A stretch of DNA of 64,000 bases from Palsa-504 sp963744575 (GTDB taxonomy: Bacteria > Actinomycetota > Actinomycetes > Streptosporangiales > Streptosporangiaceae): positions 1 through 64,000 of the forward strand of contig CAVUUF010000013.1 of NCBI GenBank assembly GCA_963744575.1. Direction: 5' to 3'. The translations under genes were made by a program, and so were the position numbers. Each line of letters begins with the position of its first letter. Positions within the stretch are counted from its first letter, which is position 1. A model generated the notes under the pieces. The model ran no database searches. It saw only the letters and a program-made list of their open reading frames with translations, and had not been told where the DNA came from. Below are positions 1 to 8,853 of this stretch, piece after piece.

Positions 1-83
1 CTGGGACAGCCTCCATCAGCGGTAACCGAAGCCGTTCATCCGCAACAGTCAGAACCGGATCGCAACACGAAGGAGAAACACGA

Positions 84-851
84 GTGAAAACCGACCTCAA
101 CGGACGGACCGCTGTCATCACGGGGGGAGCACGCGGGATTGGGCTGACCGTAGCCCGGTCACTGGCGGCGGACGGCGCGAAGATCGCCCTGCTTGATTTG
201 CTCGACAACGTCGCGGACGCTGCGAAGCAGATTGCTGACGAGTGCGGCGTAGAGTCACTGGGTCAACAACTCGACGTCACCGACCGGGACGCGACCATCG
301 CCGCCTTCAATGCGGTCGATAGGCGGCTCGGCGTTCCGCAGGTGCTTGTGACCGCAGCGGGCATTGAGATAAACAATGATTCGGTAAACGTAACGGCCGA
401 CGAATGGCGCAAAGTCATCGACGTGAACTTGACCGGAACTTTTTTCGCAGCTCAGGCATTCGGCAGCGCGCTACTCCAGGCTGGCCTGGCCGGAAGCGCC
501 ATCCTAATCTCGTCAATGTCGGGGTTCATCGTGAACGTACCTCAATGGGCAGCGTCATATAATGCATCGAAGGCAGCGGTCGTCCACCTCGGAAAGTCCC
601 TAGCGGTGGAGTGGGCGCCGGCGGGCATCAGAGTGAACTCGATCGCTCCCGGGTACGTTCTCTCCGACCTGACGGAACGCATCATCGATCAGCAGCCGTC
701 GCTCCGCGACGAGTGGATCGCCCGCATTCCTCAAGGACGCATTGCCACACCGGCTGACCTCTCGGGACTGGTTAGCTTCCTTGCTTCAGACGTATCTAGC
801 TATCTCACTGCACAAACAATCGTCATTGATGGCGGCTATACAGCAGTCTAA
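84..851 (+). CDS. SDR family NAD(P)-dependent oxidoreductase
   Basis: Classical short-chain dehydrogenase/reductase of 255 residues, the normal family length. The cofactor-binding TGxxxGIG motif is at residues 13-20 (TGGARGIG), the structural Asn at about 115, and the catalytic set is Ser about 144, Tyr159 and Lys163 (YNASK). The C-terminus ends in the usual VIDGGY-type tail. The GTG start at 84 is chosen because AAGGAG lies at 70-75, eight bases upstream. The substrate cannot be read from sequence; such enzymes oxidise or reduce sugars, polyols, ketones or acyl chains in the cytoplasm. Its partner genes lie outside the window on the left, and the only nearby features on the right are a transposase scrap and tRNA-Lys. 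Family sure, substrate unknown. Confidence 0.93.
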   Translation: MKTDLNGRTAVITGGARGIGLTVARSLAADGAKIALLDLLDNVADAAKQIADECGVESLGQQLDVTDRDATIAAFNAVDRRLGVPQVLVTAAGIEINNDSVNVTADEWRKVIDVNLTGTFFAAQAFGSALLQAGLAGSAILISSMSGFIVNVPQWAASYNASKAAVVHLGKSLAVEWAPAGIRVNSIAPGYVLSDLTERIIDQQPSLRDEWIARIPQGRIATPADLSGLVSFLASDVSSYLTAQTIVIDGGYTAV

Positions 852-1025
852 ACCTCGATCCACCGGCCGAATTCAGGCAAACCCACCCAAACCATGATCA
901 CGACCGGGCTGTATCCGAACCGGAACGTACGTCAGCGACGCCGCACGACCCCCACTAACAACGAGTACCACCGCGCCGCGTAAGCGACTCACCGAAACCC
1001 TCAGGTCATACCGGTCGCGACATTT

Positions 1026-1172
1026 TTGGAGCGGTACAGGTTCGCCGGCCGGGACTTCGAGGAGCTGCTCACGCGCGGCTGCCGGCTGCAGGTCATCCGC
1101 CCGGACCGCCACGCCGAGCCACCCCGGCACGGCCCGATCGGCTGGATCCGCCAGTGGATCGAATCGGTCACA
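1026..1172 (+). pseudogene. IS transposase C-terminal fragment (IS5-like)
   Basis: About 48 codons read like the C-terminal catalytic part of an IS5/IS4-type DDE transposase: a segment resembling VIRPDR...GPIGWIRQWIESV, which in intact actinobacterial transposases runs on into NDTLKGQL. Here the similarity stops right after IESV, and the frame continues as unrelated sequence to a stop at 1532. No N-terminal part or terminal inverted repeats were found. I read it as a leftover of an insertion sequence. The family assignment is from memory of the motif, not from a search. Confidence 0.5.
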
Positions 1173-1705
1173 AAGTACGGCCATTCCGGGCCGTCGGCCC
1201 GCGTGCGGCCGACCCTTGTGGACCTTCAGCGCATCGCCGTGGTCTCTGACATGCCTGGCCCCACGGGCACGGCGATATGCGGCGGCGCTGGCACTCCAGC
1301 CCGCGACCGCGGCCAGGCGGTGCCCAGCGGACTTCCCGTTCGGCCGGAGCTGATCCCGGCACCGCTGCCGGGGACACTCCGCTACTGCATGTGCAACTGC
1401 ACCAGATTCCTAGCGTGCCTTTCCCGGCGCCGCACGGGCATATCAGCTCGCGAGTCCGGATTACCAGTATGTTTCACGCTGCGTGACAACATCGGCAGGG
1501 CCTCTCTGGACCCGGCTCCGGCGAAGGCATAGACCAGCTATGTAGAGGTATAGACCAATCAGGCGGTACCGACCCCGTGTACGGCCAAACGTGACAAGCC
1601 GCAGACGACTAGGTCCGAACTCACGAGCAAACGTGGAGCAAACATGGCCCCGAAACGGCTGTCTCGGGACCATTCAAAACTAGCATAATGCCAGGTCAGA
1701 ACGGG
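1173..1705. other. Intergenic stretch without a recognisable gene
   Basis: Open frames here (873-1184 minus, 1168-1377 minus, 1461-1673 minus) have no family features and look like GC-rich shadows. Just before the tRNA-Lys 3' end, GAGCAAAC occurs twice, 11 bp apart, near 1628-1646. Paired repeats of this sort can be integrase or excisionase arm sites, but no integrase is present in this part of the window. Confidence 0.3.
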
Positions 1706-1778
1706 TGCGCCGCCAGGGACTCGAACCCCGAACCCGCGGATTAAGAGTCCGCTGCTCTGCCAGTTGAGCTAGCGGCGC
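1706..1778 (-). tRNA. tRNA-Lys (anticodon CTT)
   Basis: A 73-nt cloverleaf on the minus strand. The 7-bp acceptor stem is GCGCCGC with GCGGCGC, the D-arm contains AGCTCAACTGGCAGAGC, the anticodon loop carries CTT within GACTCTTAATC, and the T-loop is GGTTCGAGTCC-like. The discriminator base is A, and CC follows in the DNA. It lies 0.4 kb upstream of the tyrosine phosphatase gene on the opposite strand. Confidence 0.95.
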
Positions 1779-2200
1779 ATTCAGAACGCTGTGATCGTAG
1801 CAGCAATCGGCCGCCCATTGCCAATCGCGCCGCGCCGCCCGCCGGGCTCGAGGGAAAGGTGTGAGTCACCTAGGACGTTCGGAAGAAAAGATCGAAACAG
1901 CCATTATGCCGAACGGCCTATGGTACCCGTGGTACCCGAAGACCGCGTGCTGCTCTACCTGCGGCTGACCGCCATGTTCATCGCCTGGGTGCACAAGCGC
2001 AGCAGCTGGTACGCGCTGGGCTTCGCTGCCGCCGCGGCCGCCGTCGGCGGCGTGCTGCCGCAGGCCTTCTTTACCAACAACGTAGCCACCCTGCGGCTGA
2101 TCGCGCTGGTGGCGGACCGGCCATGGCAGGCCACGGTCACCCGGCCACCGAGTAGCCGGCGCGGGTCCAAGAGGCCGTCCGGATACTGCATGCTGGATTC
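1779..2200 (+). other. Gap before the phosphatase gene; doubtful small membrane ORF
   Basis: A frame opening with ATG at 1920 reads through a hydrophobic segment (FAAAAAAVGGVLPQAFF) that could span a membrane. It has no clear ribosome binding site and does not stop before it runs into the phosphatase gene in another frame, ending at 2939. I do not call it a gene. The promoter of the downstream pair probably lies here, but no clear -35/-10 was seen. Confidence 0.2.
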
Positions 2201-2749
2201 ATGCTCTCATCCTCGGCGCCTGAGCTGCCGCCTCCCCGCGAGCCCGGCGGGCCGTACCGGGTCTGCCTGGTCTGCCTGGGAAACATCTGCCGGTCGCCGA
2301 TGGCCGAGACCGTGCTGCGCGCCGAACTGGCCCGGGCCGGACTCGACGGCACGGTCGTCGTGGACAGCGCGGGCACCGGGGACTGGCACGTTGGCGACCG
2401 GATGGATCCGGGCGCCCGGGCCGCGCTGGCCCGCCTCGGTTATGACGGCTCAGCCCACCGGGCCCGGCAGTTCGACGCCTCGTGGCTGGCCCGGTATGAC
2501 CTGGTCCTCGCCATGGACGCGCGGAACCTGGCCGACCTGCGGCGGATGGCACCGGCCGGGGAGCACGAACGGATCAGGCTGTTCGGCGAGGTGGGCGGCC
2601 TGCGGAGCGACACCGCCGGAGCCCGCGGCGGCGACATCCCCGATCCCTGGGGCGGCGGCCCGGATGAGTTCGGCTATGTACTCGACCTGCTCGGCGCGGC
2701 CGCGCCGGTCATCGCCGGCCGGCTGGCCCGGCTGCTCCAGCCGCGGTGA
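2201..2749 (+). CDS. Low-molecular-weight protein-tyrosine phosphatase
   Basis: Cytoplasmic phosphotyrosine phosphatase of the arsenate-reductase-like LMW-PTP family, 182 residues. The P-loop CX5R(S) is at residues 25-32 (CLGNICRS), so Cys25 is the nucleophile and Arg31 binds phosphate. The DPW at 148-150 supplies the general acid Asp148. About 18 residues precede the usual core, so a start further downstream is possible. Its stop overlaps the GTG start of the next gene by four bases, so the two are probably translated together. Actinobacterial homologues include secreted PtpA-type enzymes; no signal peptide is seen here. Confidence 0.92.
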   Translation: MLSSSAPELPPPREPGGPYRVCLVCLGNICRSPMAETVLRAELARAGLDGTVVVDSAGTGDWHVGDRMDPGARAALARLGYDGSAHRARQFDASWLARYDLVLAMDARNLADLRRMAPAGEHERIRLFGEVGGLRSDTAGARGGDIPDPWGGGPDEFGYVLDLLGAAAPVIAGRLARLLQPR

Positions 2750-3621
2750 CGTTCACCGGGGCGGCGCGCCGGATCGCCCGGCAGACCGGCCTGCCCGTCC
2801 GCGAGGCCCGCGTGGCCGGCGCCCAGCACGGCTACCAGCACCTCATGCTCACCCTGGCCGGCGGGCGCCGCGCGTTCGCCAAGGTGGCGGGCGAGTCCGC
2901 CCCGGCCGAGACATCGACCGCGTTCGCGGCCGAGGCTAGCGGCCTGCGCTGGCTGGCCGAGGCGGACGCGGTCCCGGTACCCGAAGTGCTGGCCGTAACC
3001 GAGACCGCGCTGGTCATCTCGATGATCCCGGCGGGGCGCGCCACCCCGTCGGCCGCGTTCCGGTTCGGCACCGAGCTCGCCCGGCTGCACGCTGCCGGGG
3101 CCGAGGCGTTCGGCGCCCCGTGGCGGGGGTTCATCGCCAGCCTGCCGCTCGACAACATGCCCGCGCCTTCGGGCTGGGCGCAGTGGTATGCCACCCGCAG
3201 GCTGCAGCCCTACCTGCGGATGGCGGTGGATTCCGGCGGGCTGCGCCCGGAGGACGGGCACCTGGTCGAGGCGGTGCTGGGCCGGATCGAGTCGCTGGCC
3301 GGCCCAGCCGAGCCGCCGAGCCGCATCCACGGCGACTGCTGGGCCGGGAACGTGCTCTGGTCAGGCGACCGTGGCTGGCTCATCGACCCGGCCGCCCACG
3401 GCGGGCACCGCGAGACCGACCTGGCCATGCTGGCCCTGTTCGGCGCGCCGAGCCTGGACCGGATCCTGGCCGGCTACAACGACGCTGCGCCGCTGGCGGC
3501 GGGCTGGCGGTCCAGGATCCCGCTGCACCAGCTGCACCCGCTGCTGGTGCACGCGTGCCTGTTCGGCGCGTCCTATCGGGAAGAGGTCCGCGCGGCGGCC
3601 CGGTCCGCCCTGTCCGCCTAG
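2746..3621 (+). CDS. Fructosamine kinase family protein
   Basis: A 291-residue kinase-fold protein of the fructosamine-3-kinase / aminoglycoside phosphotransferase superfamily. It phosphorylates sugar groups attached to amines (protein deglycation) in characterised members. Visible motifs are HGDCWAGNVLW, the catalytic loop with Asp, followed by LIDPAAHGGHRETDLAML, the metal-binding DPA and the family-typical HGGHRE stretch. The GTG start overlaps the phosphatase stop by four bases (GTGA). Pairing with a tyrosine phosphatase recurs in actinobacteria. The 3' end meets the sensor kinase gene tail to tail, and both stops share CTAG at 3618-3621. Confidence 0.88.
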   Translation: MTFTGAARRIARQTGLPVREARVAGAQHGYQHLMLTLAGGRRAFAKVAGESAPAETSTAFAAEASGLRWLAEADAVPVPEVLAVTETALVISMIPAGRATPSAAFRFGTELARLHAAGAEAFGAPWRGFIASLPLDNMPAPSGWAQWYATRRLQPYLRMAVDSGGLRPEDGHLVEAVLGRIESLAGPAEPPSRIHGDCWAGNVLWSGDRGWLIDPAAHGGHRETDLAMLALFGAPSLDRILAGYNDAAPLAAGWRSRIPLHQLHPLLVHACLFGASYREEVRAAARSALSA

Positions 3622-5309
3622 ACTTCCGTCGGCGCCTGAGCCTCGGTCAGGTCGGGGTCGTCGTCCGCGGCCATGCCGCCCTGCGCCTCGGGGGCGAGCG
3701 GCAGCGCGATCCGGAACGTGGCGCCCTGGCCCGGCGTGGTCCGCACCGAGGCGACGCCGCCGTGCGCGATGACCAGCGCCCGCACGATCGCGAGGCCGAG
3801 CCCGCTGCCGCCGGTGGCCCGCGTCCTGGCCTGATCCGCGCGGTAGAACCGCTCGAACACGCGATGAGCCTGCTCCGGGGTCATGCCCGGCCCGTGGTCG
3901 GTCACGTCCAGCGTCACGGCCGGGGGCGAATCGGGCACCCTCGGGTCGAGCGCGCCTGATCCGATCACCACCTCGATCGCCGACCCGTCCGGCGTGTGGG
4001 TGAGCGCGTTGCTCATCAGGTTCCCGATAACCTGGCGCAGCCGCGGTTCGTCGCCGGTGACAAGGAACGCGGCACCGGGCTGGACCGACAGGTCGATGGT
4101 CCTGGCCGGGGCGAGCAGCCTGGCGTCGTGCACCGCGTCGGCCGCCAGCGAGAGCAGGTCGATGGGCTGCCTGGCCAGCGGCCGCTGCTGGTCGAGCCGG
4201 GCCAGCAGCAGCAGGTCCTCGACGAGCAGCCCCATCCGGGCCGCTTCCTTCTCCACCCGCTGCATGATGCGGTCCAGGTCGTCGGGTGTGAGCCCGCCGC
4301 CGGCCGGCGCTTCGTCCTTGTCCCAGTGCGCGACCAGCCCGCCGCGCTGGCGGTAGTACTCGGCGAAGCCGCGGATGGCCGTCAGCGGCGTGCGCAGCTC
4401 ATGGCTGGCGTCGGCGATGAAGCGCCGCATCCGCTCCTCGGACTGGTGCGCCGCCGCCTCGGACTGCTCCCGGGCGTGGAACGCGGCCTCGATCTGGCTC
4501 AGCATGGTGTTCAGCGACCGGCCGAGGCTGCCGATCTCGGTGCGCGGATCACGCTCGGGCACGCGCCGGTTCAGGTGCCCTTCGGCGATCTCCCCGGCGG
4601 TCTCCTCGATGTCGACCAGCGGCCGCAGGTTCGCCTGCACCACGCCGTACCCCACCGCGGCCAGCACGCACACGATCGCCACGCTGACGATCACGTCCAC
4701 CCAGATCAGCCGCTGGAGCGTACTGTAGACGCTGGTCACGTCGGTGGCGACGATGATGGTGCCGGAGCTCTGCGCGCCGGTCTGGAGGTTGGTGACCGGC
4801 ACCGAGAGAGCCATGACACGCCACCGCTCGCCGCCGGACTGCGCCTGCACGGTGGTCGGCACCTGGGGATGGTTCGCCAGCCAGCTGGCGGCGCCAGACA
4901 GGTCGGGGAGCCACGCCGCGCCCTGGGCGGCCTGGTAGCCGAAGTAGACGCCGGGCTGCGGCGTCCAGACCGCTTGGAGTTGGCCGCTCGAGGTGAGCCA
5001 GTAGATGTCGAGGCCGCTGTTGGCCCGGCACTGGGGCATGTTACTGAGATAACCCTCGACGCACGACACGACGGACTGCGTGCTGAGCGCGCTCTGCAGC
5101 TCGCTGTCGAACGGCCCGAGCAGGTACCCGCGCAAGATGAAGATGCCGGCGCTGCCTATGGCGACCAGCGCCGCGATCACCAGGGCTAGCAGCGACGCGA
5201 TCAGCTTGGTCCGCAGCGGGGTCCGGTCGGACAGCCGCTGCAGCGCCCGCCAGGGCCGCGCCGCCCAGCGGCCGCCCCGGCCGTCCGCTTCCGCTTCCGC
5301 CGTCGTCAT
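3618..5309 (-). CDS. Two-component sensor histidine kinase
   Basis: Membrane sensor kinase of 563 residues. TM1 lies at about 36-59, an extracytoplasmic sensor region at about 60-200 contains two Cys (83 and 94), and TM2 is at about 202-225. A HAMP domain follows to about 275. The HisKA phosphoacceptor is His303 in ADASHELRTPL, and the HATPase_c domain has the N box (NLMSNALTHT), G1 box (DHGPGM), F box (FERFYRAD) and G2 box (GGSGLGLAI). It lies 16 bases downstream of its response regulator, so the two form an operon. The architecture resembles the mycobacterial MprB/TrcS/TcrY kinases; the stimulus cannot be read. Confidence 0.93.
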   Translation of the reverse strand: MTTAEAEADGRGGRWAARPWRALQRLSDRTPLRTKLIASLLALVIAALVAIGSAGIFILRGYLLGPFDSELQSALSTQSVVSCVEGYLSNMPQCRANSGLDIYWLTSSGQLQAVWTPQPGVYFGYQAAQGAAWLPDLSGAASWLANHPQVPTTVQAQSGGERWRVMALSVPVTNLQTGAQSSGTIIVATDVTSVYSTLQRLIWVDVIVSVAIVCVLAAVGYGVVQANLRPLVDIEETAGEIAEGHLNRRVPERDPRTEIGSLGRSLNTMLSQIEAAFHAREQSEAAAHQSEERMRRFIADASHELRTPLTAIRGFAEYYRQRGGLVAHWDKDEAPAGGGLTPDDLDRIMQRVEKEAARMGLLVEDLLLLARLDQQRPLARQPIDLLSLAADAVHDARLLAPARTIDLSVQPGAAFLVTGDEPRLRQVIGNLMSNALTHTPDGSAIEVVIGSGALDPRVPDSPPAVTLDVTDHGPGMTPEQAHRVFERFYRADQARTRATGGSGLGLAIVRALVIAHGGVASVRTTPGQGATFRIALPLAPEAQGGMAADDDPDLTEAQAPTEV

Positions 5310-5325
5310 ACCGGAAACCCAGAAC

Positions 5326-6066
5326 TCAAGAAGAAGGCAGCCGCAGCACGTATCCCACGCCGCGCAGGGTGTGGATCAGCCGGGGCTCCTTGGTGTCCAC
5401 CTTGCGCCGCAGCACGGACACGTACGATTCCACGATGCCGGTGTCGCCGCGGAAGTCGTAGTCCCAGACATGGTCGAGGATCTGCATCTTGGACAGCACC
5501 CGGTTGGCGTTGCTCATGAAGTACCTGAGCAGCTTGAACTCGGTGGGGGAGAGCTGGATCTGTTCCCCGCCCCGCCACACCTCGTGGCTCTCCTCGTCGA
5601 GTTCGAGGTCGGCGAAGGTCAGCCTGGGCGTGGGCTCGACGCCGTCGCCGCGGGTCCGGCGGAGCACCGCACGGATCCGGGCGATCACCTCTTCCAGGCT
5701 GAACGGCTTGGTGACGTAGTCGTCGCCGCCCAGGGTCAGGCCGCGGATCTTGTCCTCGGTGGCGTCCCTGGCGGTCAGGAAGACGACCGGGATGCGCGCG
5801 CCGCCGCCGCGCAGCCGCCGGATGACGTCGAATCCGTCCATGTCGGGCAGCATCACGTCGAGCACGATCAGGTCAGGCCGGTGACGCTGAGCGGCCTGTA
5901 CCGCCTCGGTTCCGGCTGCCGCCGTGACGACGTCGAAACCGGCGTAGCGCAGGCTTGCGGACAGCAACTCGAGGATGTTCGGCTCGTCCTCGACAACGAG
6001 CAGCCTGGCATCCGGTCGCTGGCGCGCATCGGTCAGCGTTTCCATCTCCGTATTGTCACCCGCCAC
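5326..6066 (-). CDS. OmpR/PhoB-family response regulator
   Basis: A 246-residue DNA-binding response regulator. The receiver domain spans about residues 21-135, with acidic pocket E26/D27, phosphoacceptor Asp70 (LDVMLPDMDGF), Thr98 and Lys120 (VTKPF). The C-terminal winged helix at about 150-243 contains LSPTEFKLLRYF and the recognition region VESYVSVLRRKVD. It is the first gene of the operon with the sensor kinase. The start is uncertain: GTG at 6066 gives 246 residues, while ATG at 6045 (residue 8) is possible. Closest architecture is MprA/TrcR-type; target genes are not evident. Confidence 0.92.
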   Translation of the reverse strand: MAGDNTEMETLTDARQRPDARLLVVEDEPNILELLSASLRYAGFDVVTAAAGTEAVQAAQRHRPDLIVLDVMLPDMDGFDVIRRLRGGGARIPVVFLTARDATEDKIRGLTLGGDDYVTKPFSLEEVIARIRAVLRRTRGDGVEPTPRLTFADLELDEESHEVWRGGEQIQLSPTEFKLLRYFMSNANRVLSKMQILDHVWDYDFRGDTGIVESYVSVLRRKVDTKEPRLIHTLRGVGYVLRLPSS

Positions 6067-6156
6067 GCTGAGGATAACCTGAAGGCCCGCTGGAGATGGC
6101 CTGCGTTCGCGGCGCGGGCTGTCCGCAAGAACCCCAACCGGACAGACCCCGGGCGG

Positions 6157-6426
6157 TTACCGGTGCGCCGGGTCGGCGCCCTCGCGCCAGTAGGCGATGG
6201 CGGCGGGCCGTGAGCCGACGCCGAGCTTGGAGTAGATCCGCCTGACGTGGTTCTTCACGGTCTTCTCGGCCAGGAACAGGCGGGCGGCGATCTCTCCGTT
6301 GGTCTGTCCGTCCGCGATCAGCGACATGACCTCCACCTCGCGCGCGGACAGCCGCTGCGGCTCCCCGCCACCGTTGAGAACGGGCCCCTCGCCTCGGTCC
6401 GGCCGAGGGACCTTCCGATCGTCCAT
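6157..6426 (-). CDS. Small LuxR-type HTH transcriptional regulator
   Basis: A single-domain regulator of about 89 residues, with a GerE/LuxR helix-turn-helix: LSAREVEVMSLIADGQTNGEIA, then the recognition helix EKTVKNHVRRIYSKLGV. No receiver or ligand-binding domain is attached. The frame is open to 6576, but ATG at 6426 is preferred because GGAGGT lies about five bases upstream and the extra N-terminal residues look non-conserved. Such stand-alone HTH proteins are common in actinomycetes and act as small transcription factors. It lies upstream of the two-component pair on the same strand but 90 bp away. Confidence 0.75.
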   Translation of the reverse strand: MDDRKVPRPDRGEGPVLNGGGEPQRLSAREVEVMSLIADGQTNGEIAARLFLAEKTVKNHVRRIYSKLGVGSRPAAIAYWREGADPAHR

Positions 6427-6594
6427 CTGACCTCCGGCTGCGGGCGGCGGCCCAGGGCGCGCCGTGCCGCAGCGAACCTGCCGAACACGTTGGGTACTGC
6501 GTCGATCCCACGAAGGTTCACCTGAGCCGATGTAGGACGACTTAGTAGTACCTGTACCCAGCATCCCCACCTGCATACATGTGACAGGCCAACG

Positions 6595-7812
6595 CTAGGC
6601 CGTGCCCTGGACCGAGGAACCGGTGATGAGGCTGGCCGGCAGCGGCTGGTCATGGCCGAGGTCGCTGAAGAGCTGCCTGGCCTCCGTGCTGTTCCACTCC
6701 ACCACCGACCCGACGCTGGTGTTCGGGAAACCGGCGACCGGGACCCTGGTAGTGACCGGGTTGCGCAGCGCGAACGCCACCGACATCAGCGACGAAAGGC
6801 CGGTGCCCTGGTCCACCGTGATCGCGGATGCCGCGCCGTTGGCCGCGGGGATGATCGCGAACGGGTTAGCCAGCGTCCCGGCCGAGGTCATCTTGGACAG
6901 GATGCCCTTGATCAGGACCCGCTGGTCCTGCTCCCGCTGCAGGTCACCCTCGGCGAACGCGCGGGTCCGCACGAAGCCAAGCGCCTGGTCGCCGTCGAGG
7001 ACCTGGCAGCCGGCCTTGAGATTCAGGCCCGCCTTGGGGTCCTTCATCGGCGCCTTCAGGCACATCTGCACGCCGCCGACGTCGTTGACCACGTTGACCA
7101 GCCCGCCGAAGCCGATGCCCATGTAATGGCCGATCGGCAGCCCGGTGACGTTCTGCACGGTCTTGATCAGCAGCTTCGGCCCGCCGAACGCATACGCCGC
7201 GTTGAGCTTGTTCCATCCGTATCCCGGAATCGGGACGTAGGAGTCCCGCGGCAGGCTGACCAGCATGGGACGGGTCCCGTTGGCCGGCAGGTGCAGCAGC
7301 ATGATCGTGTCGGACCGGCTGCCGGGGATGTCGTGCCCCAGGGCCAGCTGGTTTTCCTCCTGCCGGGTCAACCCTGCGCGGCTGTCCGAGCCCGTGATCA
7401 GCCAGTTCGTCCCGGCCGAGGTGAGCGACGCCGGCACGAGCACGTTGACCTTGGTCAGCTTGGAGCTCACGGTGAAGTACTCGACCACCCCGGCCAGCAC
7501 GACGAGCACGACCAGGGCCGCCAGGATGGCCAGGACGCGCCGGGGCGGCAGCCACCGCCGCCCGCGGCGGGGCGGGAACCCGGAGCCGCCCGGGCCGCCC
7601 GTCCGGGAAAGCGGCGGCGGCTGAGCGGGCCATGCGGTCCGGCTGGCCCCCGCGGCGTCCCGGGAGCCGCCGCGGTCCGCGGCGTACCAGCCCCGGCCCG
7701 GCGCGCCCGGCCCCTGCGAGCCAGGTGTATAGCCCGGCTCAGGCCGCTGGCCAGCGGCGCCTGGCCGGTCAGGCTCGTCGCTATACCATCCGCGCGGCCA
7801 GTCATTGCTCAT
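6595..7812 (-). CDS. LCP (LytR-CpsA-Psr) family cell-wall ligase
   Basis: Membrane-anchored enzyme that transfers undecaprenyl-linked polymers such as teichoic acid or arabinogalactan to peptidoglycan. From the preferred ATG at 7812 it has about 405 residues: a Gly/Pro/Arg-rich cytoplasmic N-terminus, one TM segment (RVLAILAALVVLVVLAGVVEYF), then the LCP domain. Domain hallmarks are LITGSDSR, the acidic/Arg SRSDTIMLLHL, LPRDSYVPIPG and the VRTRAFAEGDLQREQDQR segment with pyrophosphate-binding Arg. The longer start at 7848 adds 12 residues without a better ribosome site; GGGGGTTGTG sits before 7812. Gene stands alone. Confidence 0.92.
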   Translation of the reverse strand: MSNDWPRGWYSDEPDRPGAAGQRPEPGYTPGSQGPGAPGRGWYAADRGGSRDAAGASRTAWPAQPPPLSRTGGPGGSGFPPRRGRRWLPPRRVLAILAALVVLVVLAGVVEYFTVSSKLTKVNVLVPASLTSAGTNWLITGSDSRAGLTRQEENQLALGHDIPGSRSDTIMLLHLPANGTRPMLVSLPRDSYVPIPGYGWNKLNAAYAFGGPKLLIKTVQNVTGLPIGHYMGIGFGGLVNVVNDVGGVQMCLKAPMKDPKAGLNLKAGCQVLDGDQALGFVRTRAFAEGDLQREQDQRVLIKGILSKMTSAGTLANPFAIIPAANGAASAITVDQGTGLSSLMSVAFALRNPVTTRVPVAGFPNTSVGSVVEWNSTEARQLFSDLGHDQPLPASLITGSSVQGTA

Positions 7813-8003
7813 CACAACCCCCAGGCCGAAACCGTCGGGACGGACCACTCCTGTGTAGGCACGGAGTCGATGCTAGGTGACGACATGACGCTGCTAAGTC
7901 AACTCCAGACCCGGAACGCCATCCAGAAATCTGGAATTTCGGGCCGCGATGACCGCGGCGCCCGGGCATGGCTGCTGACCTGCGCTTACCATGTGGTGAG
8001 CGA

Positions 8004-8044
8004 TGAGCGACGGGAGTCGAACCCGCGACATCCAGGACCACAAC
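8004..8044. repeat. Left attachment-site repeat (tRNA-His 3'-half copy)
   Basis: These 41 bases are identical to 15583-15623 inside the intact tRNA-His gene. They cover the anticodon loop through the T-arm to the 3' acceptor strand. No 5' half of a tRNA follows, so this is an orphan 3' half, as expected for the distal att site of an element that integrated into tRNA-His. Just left of the repeat, GAGCGAT/GAGCGAC forms a 7-bp near-duplication that adds a second copy of the acceptor end. Confidence 0.9.
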
Positions 8045-8289
8045 AGAGGGCACCTGCTAACAGGTGGTCACGTGGAAGACGTCTTGCCTGGTCACAGAAC
8101 TTCATGTGGCTACGATCACCGCATTTCGGCGCACCTGCGCGTCTGTGGTCGCTCCCATCCTGCTCCCAGAATCGGACACGTTGACGAACGACGTGGATGC
8201 GGCTTCTGCTAGCGAAGCCGTCACGCTCGATTCGCTGGCGTTGGCCTCGGCGGTAGCCGAGCCCATTACCACTCCGTGACGGCGACGAC

Positions 8290-8347
8290 TTGCCTTTGAG
8301 AACAGCAAATCGTATGATTAGCTACAGATAGCTTCAGTTGCTAGCAA
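8290..8347 (+). promoter_or_regulatory. Promoter with palindromic operator
   Basis: TTGCCT (8290-8295), 17 bp, then TATGAT (8313-8318) is a close match to a sigma-70/HrdB promoter. A perfect 10-bp palindrome, TTGCTAGCAA, lies at 8338-8347 between the expected start site (about 8325) and the ribosome site at 8361. TAGC also recurs at 8319-8322 and 8329-8332. It would drive the 8374 gene; the palindrome may bind a repressor. Confidence 0.6.
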
Positions 8348-8373
8348 TAGCATGGAATCGAAGGAGGTTGTTC

Positions 8374-8820
8374 ATGATGTCATCGCCAGACGAGATCCGC
8401 AAGAACTTCACCAGTCAGCCCAACGGTGACCTGGGCTTCGTGTTCAAGGTCGTTGCGCGGGAGAACGGCGTCGAGATCAACGGCCACTACGTCGGTCCGA
8501 AGGAGCAAGGCTTCGCCTCCGTCACCGAGCATTTCGGTCAGTATCTCGCTCTGCTCGCCAGGGACGACCGGCGTAAGCGTGAAGACGACGCCCTACCTCC
8601 TGACCTGATGGCCCGCTGGGTGGCGGCCATGCGGCGCTTTGACGTGCCGCCTGGACAAGGCCTGACCCGCGAGGATGCGTCGGCTGCATTCCGCGAGAAC
8701 GGGCTCGACCCCCGAAGTTCGGGCTCCTGGGCAATGCACGGCTGGATCACCCGCGACGGCGACCGGCGCTACATCACGGCCAAGGGCAAGGAGTGGCTCG
8801 CCGAGCACGATGTCATGTAG
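8374..8820 (+). CDS. Hypothetical protein, element cargo
   Basis: A 148-residue soluble protein that I do not recognise. ATG 8374 follows a strong ribosome site, AAGGAGG at 8361-8367, six bases away. The N-terminal 60 residues contain a KVVARENGVEINGHYVGPKEQGFASVTEHFGQYL stretch, here too long to treat as one motif. The C-terminal half (MARWVAAMRRFDVP to ITRDGDRRYITAKGKEWL) looks like a small alpha/beta or winged-helix fold. No signal peptide or membrane segment. It has its own promoter upstream and a hairpin terminator downstream, so it is a single-gene unit just inside the left end of the integrated element. Confidence 0.75.
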   Translation: MMSSPDEIRKNFTSQPNGDLGFVFKVVARENGVEINGHYVGPKEQGFASVTEHFGQYLALLARDDRRKREDDALPPDLMARWVAAMRRFDVPPGQGLTREDASAAFRENGLDPRSSGSWAMHGWITRDGDRRYITAKGKEWLAEHDVM

Positions 8821-8853
8821 CCAGCCGCAAACGAGAAACCTCAGTTCCTGAGA

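Noticed and set aside
1791..2939. A 382-codon plus frame over the phosphatase and kinase starts
   Set aside because: The real phosphatase and kinase lie in other frames with full motifs; the frame has no ribosome site.
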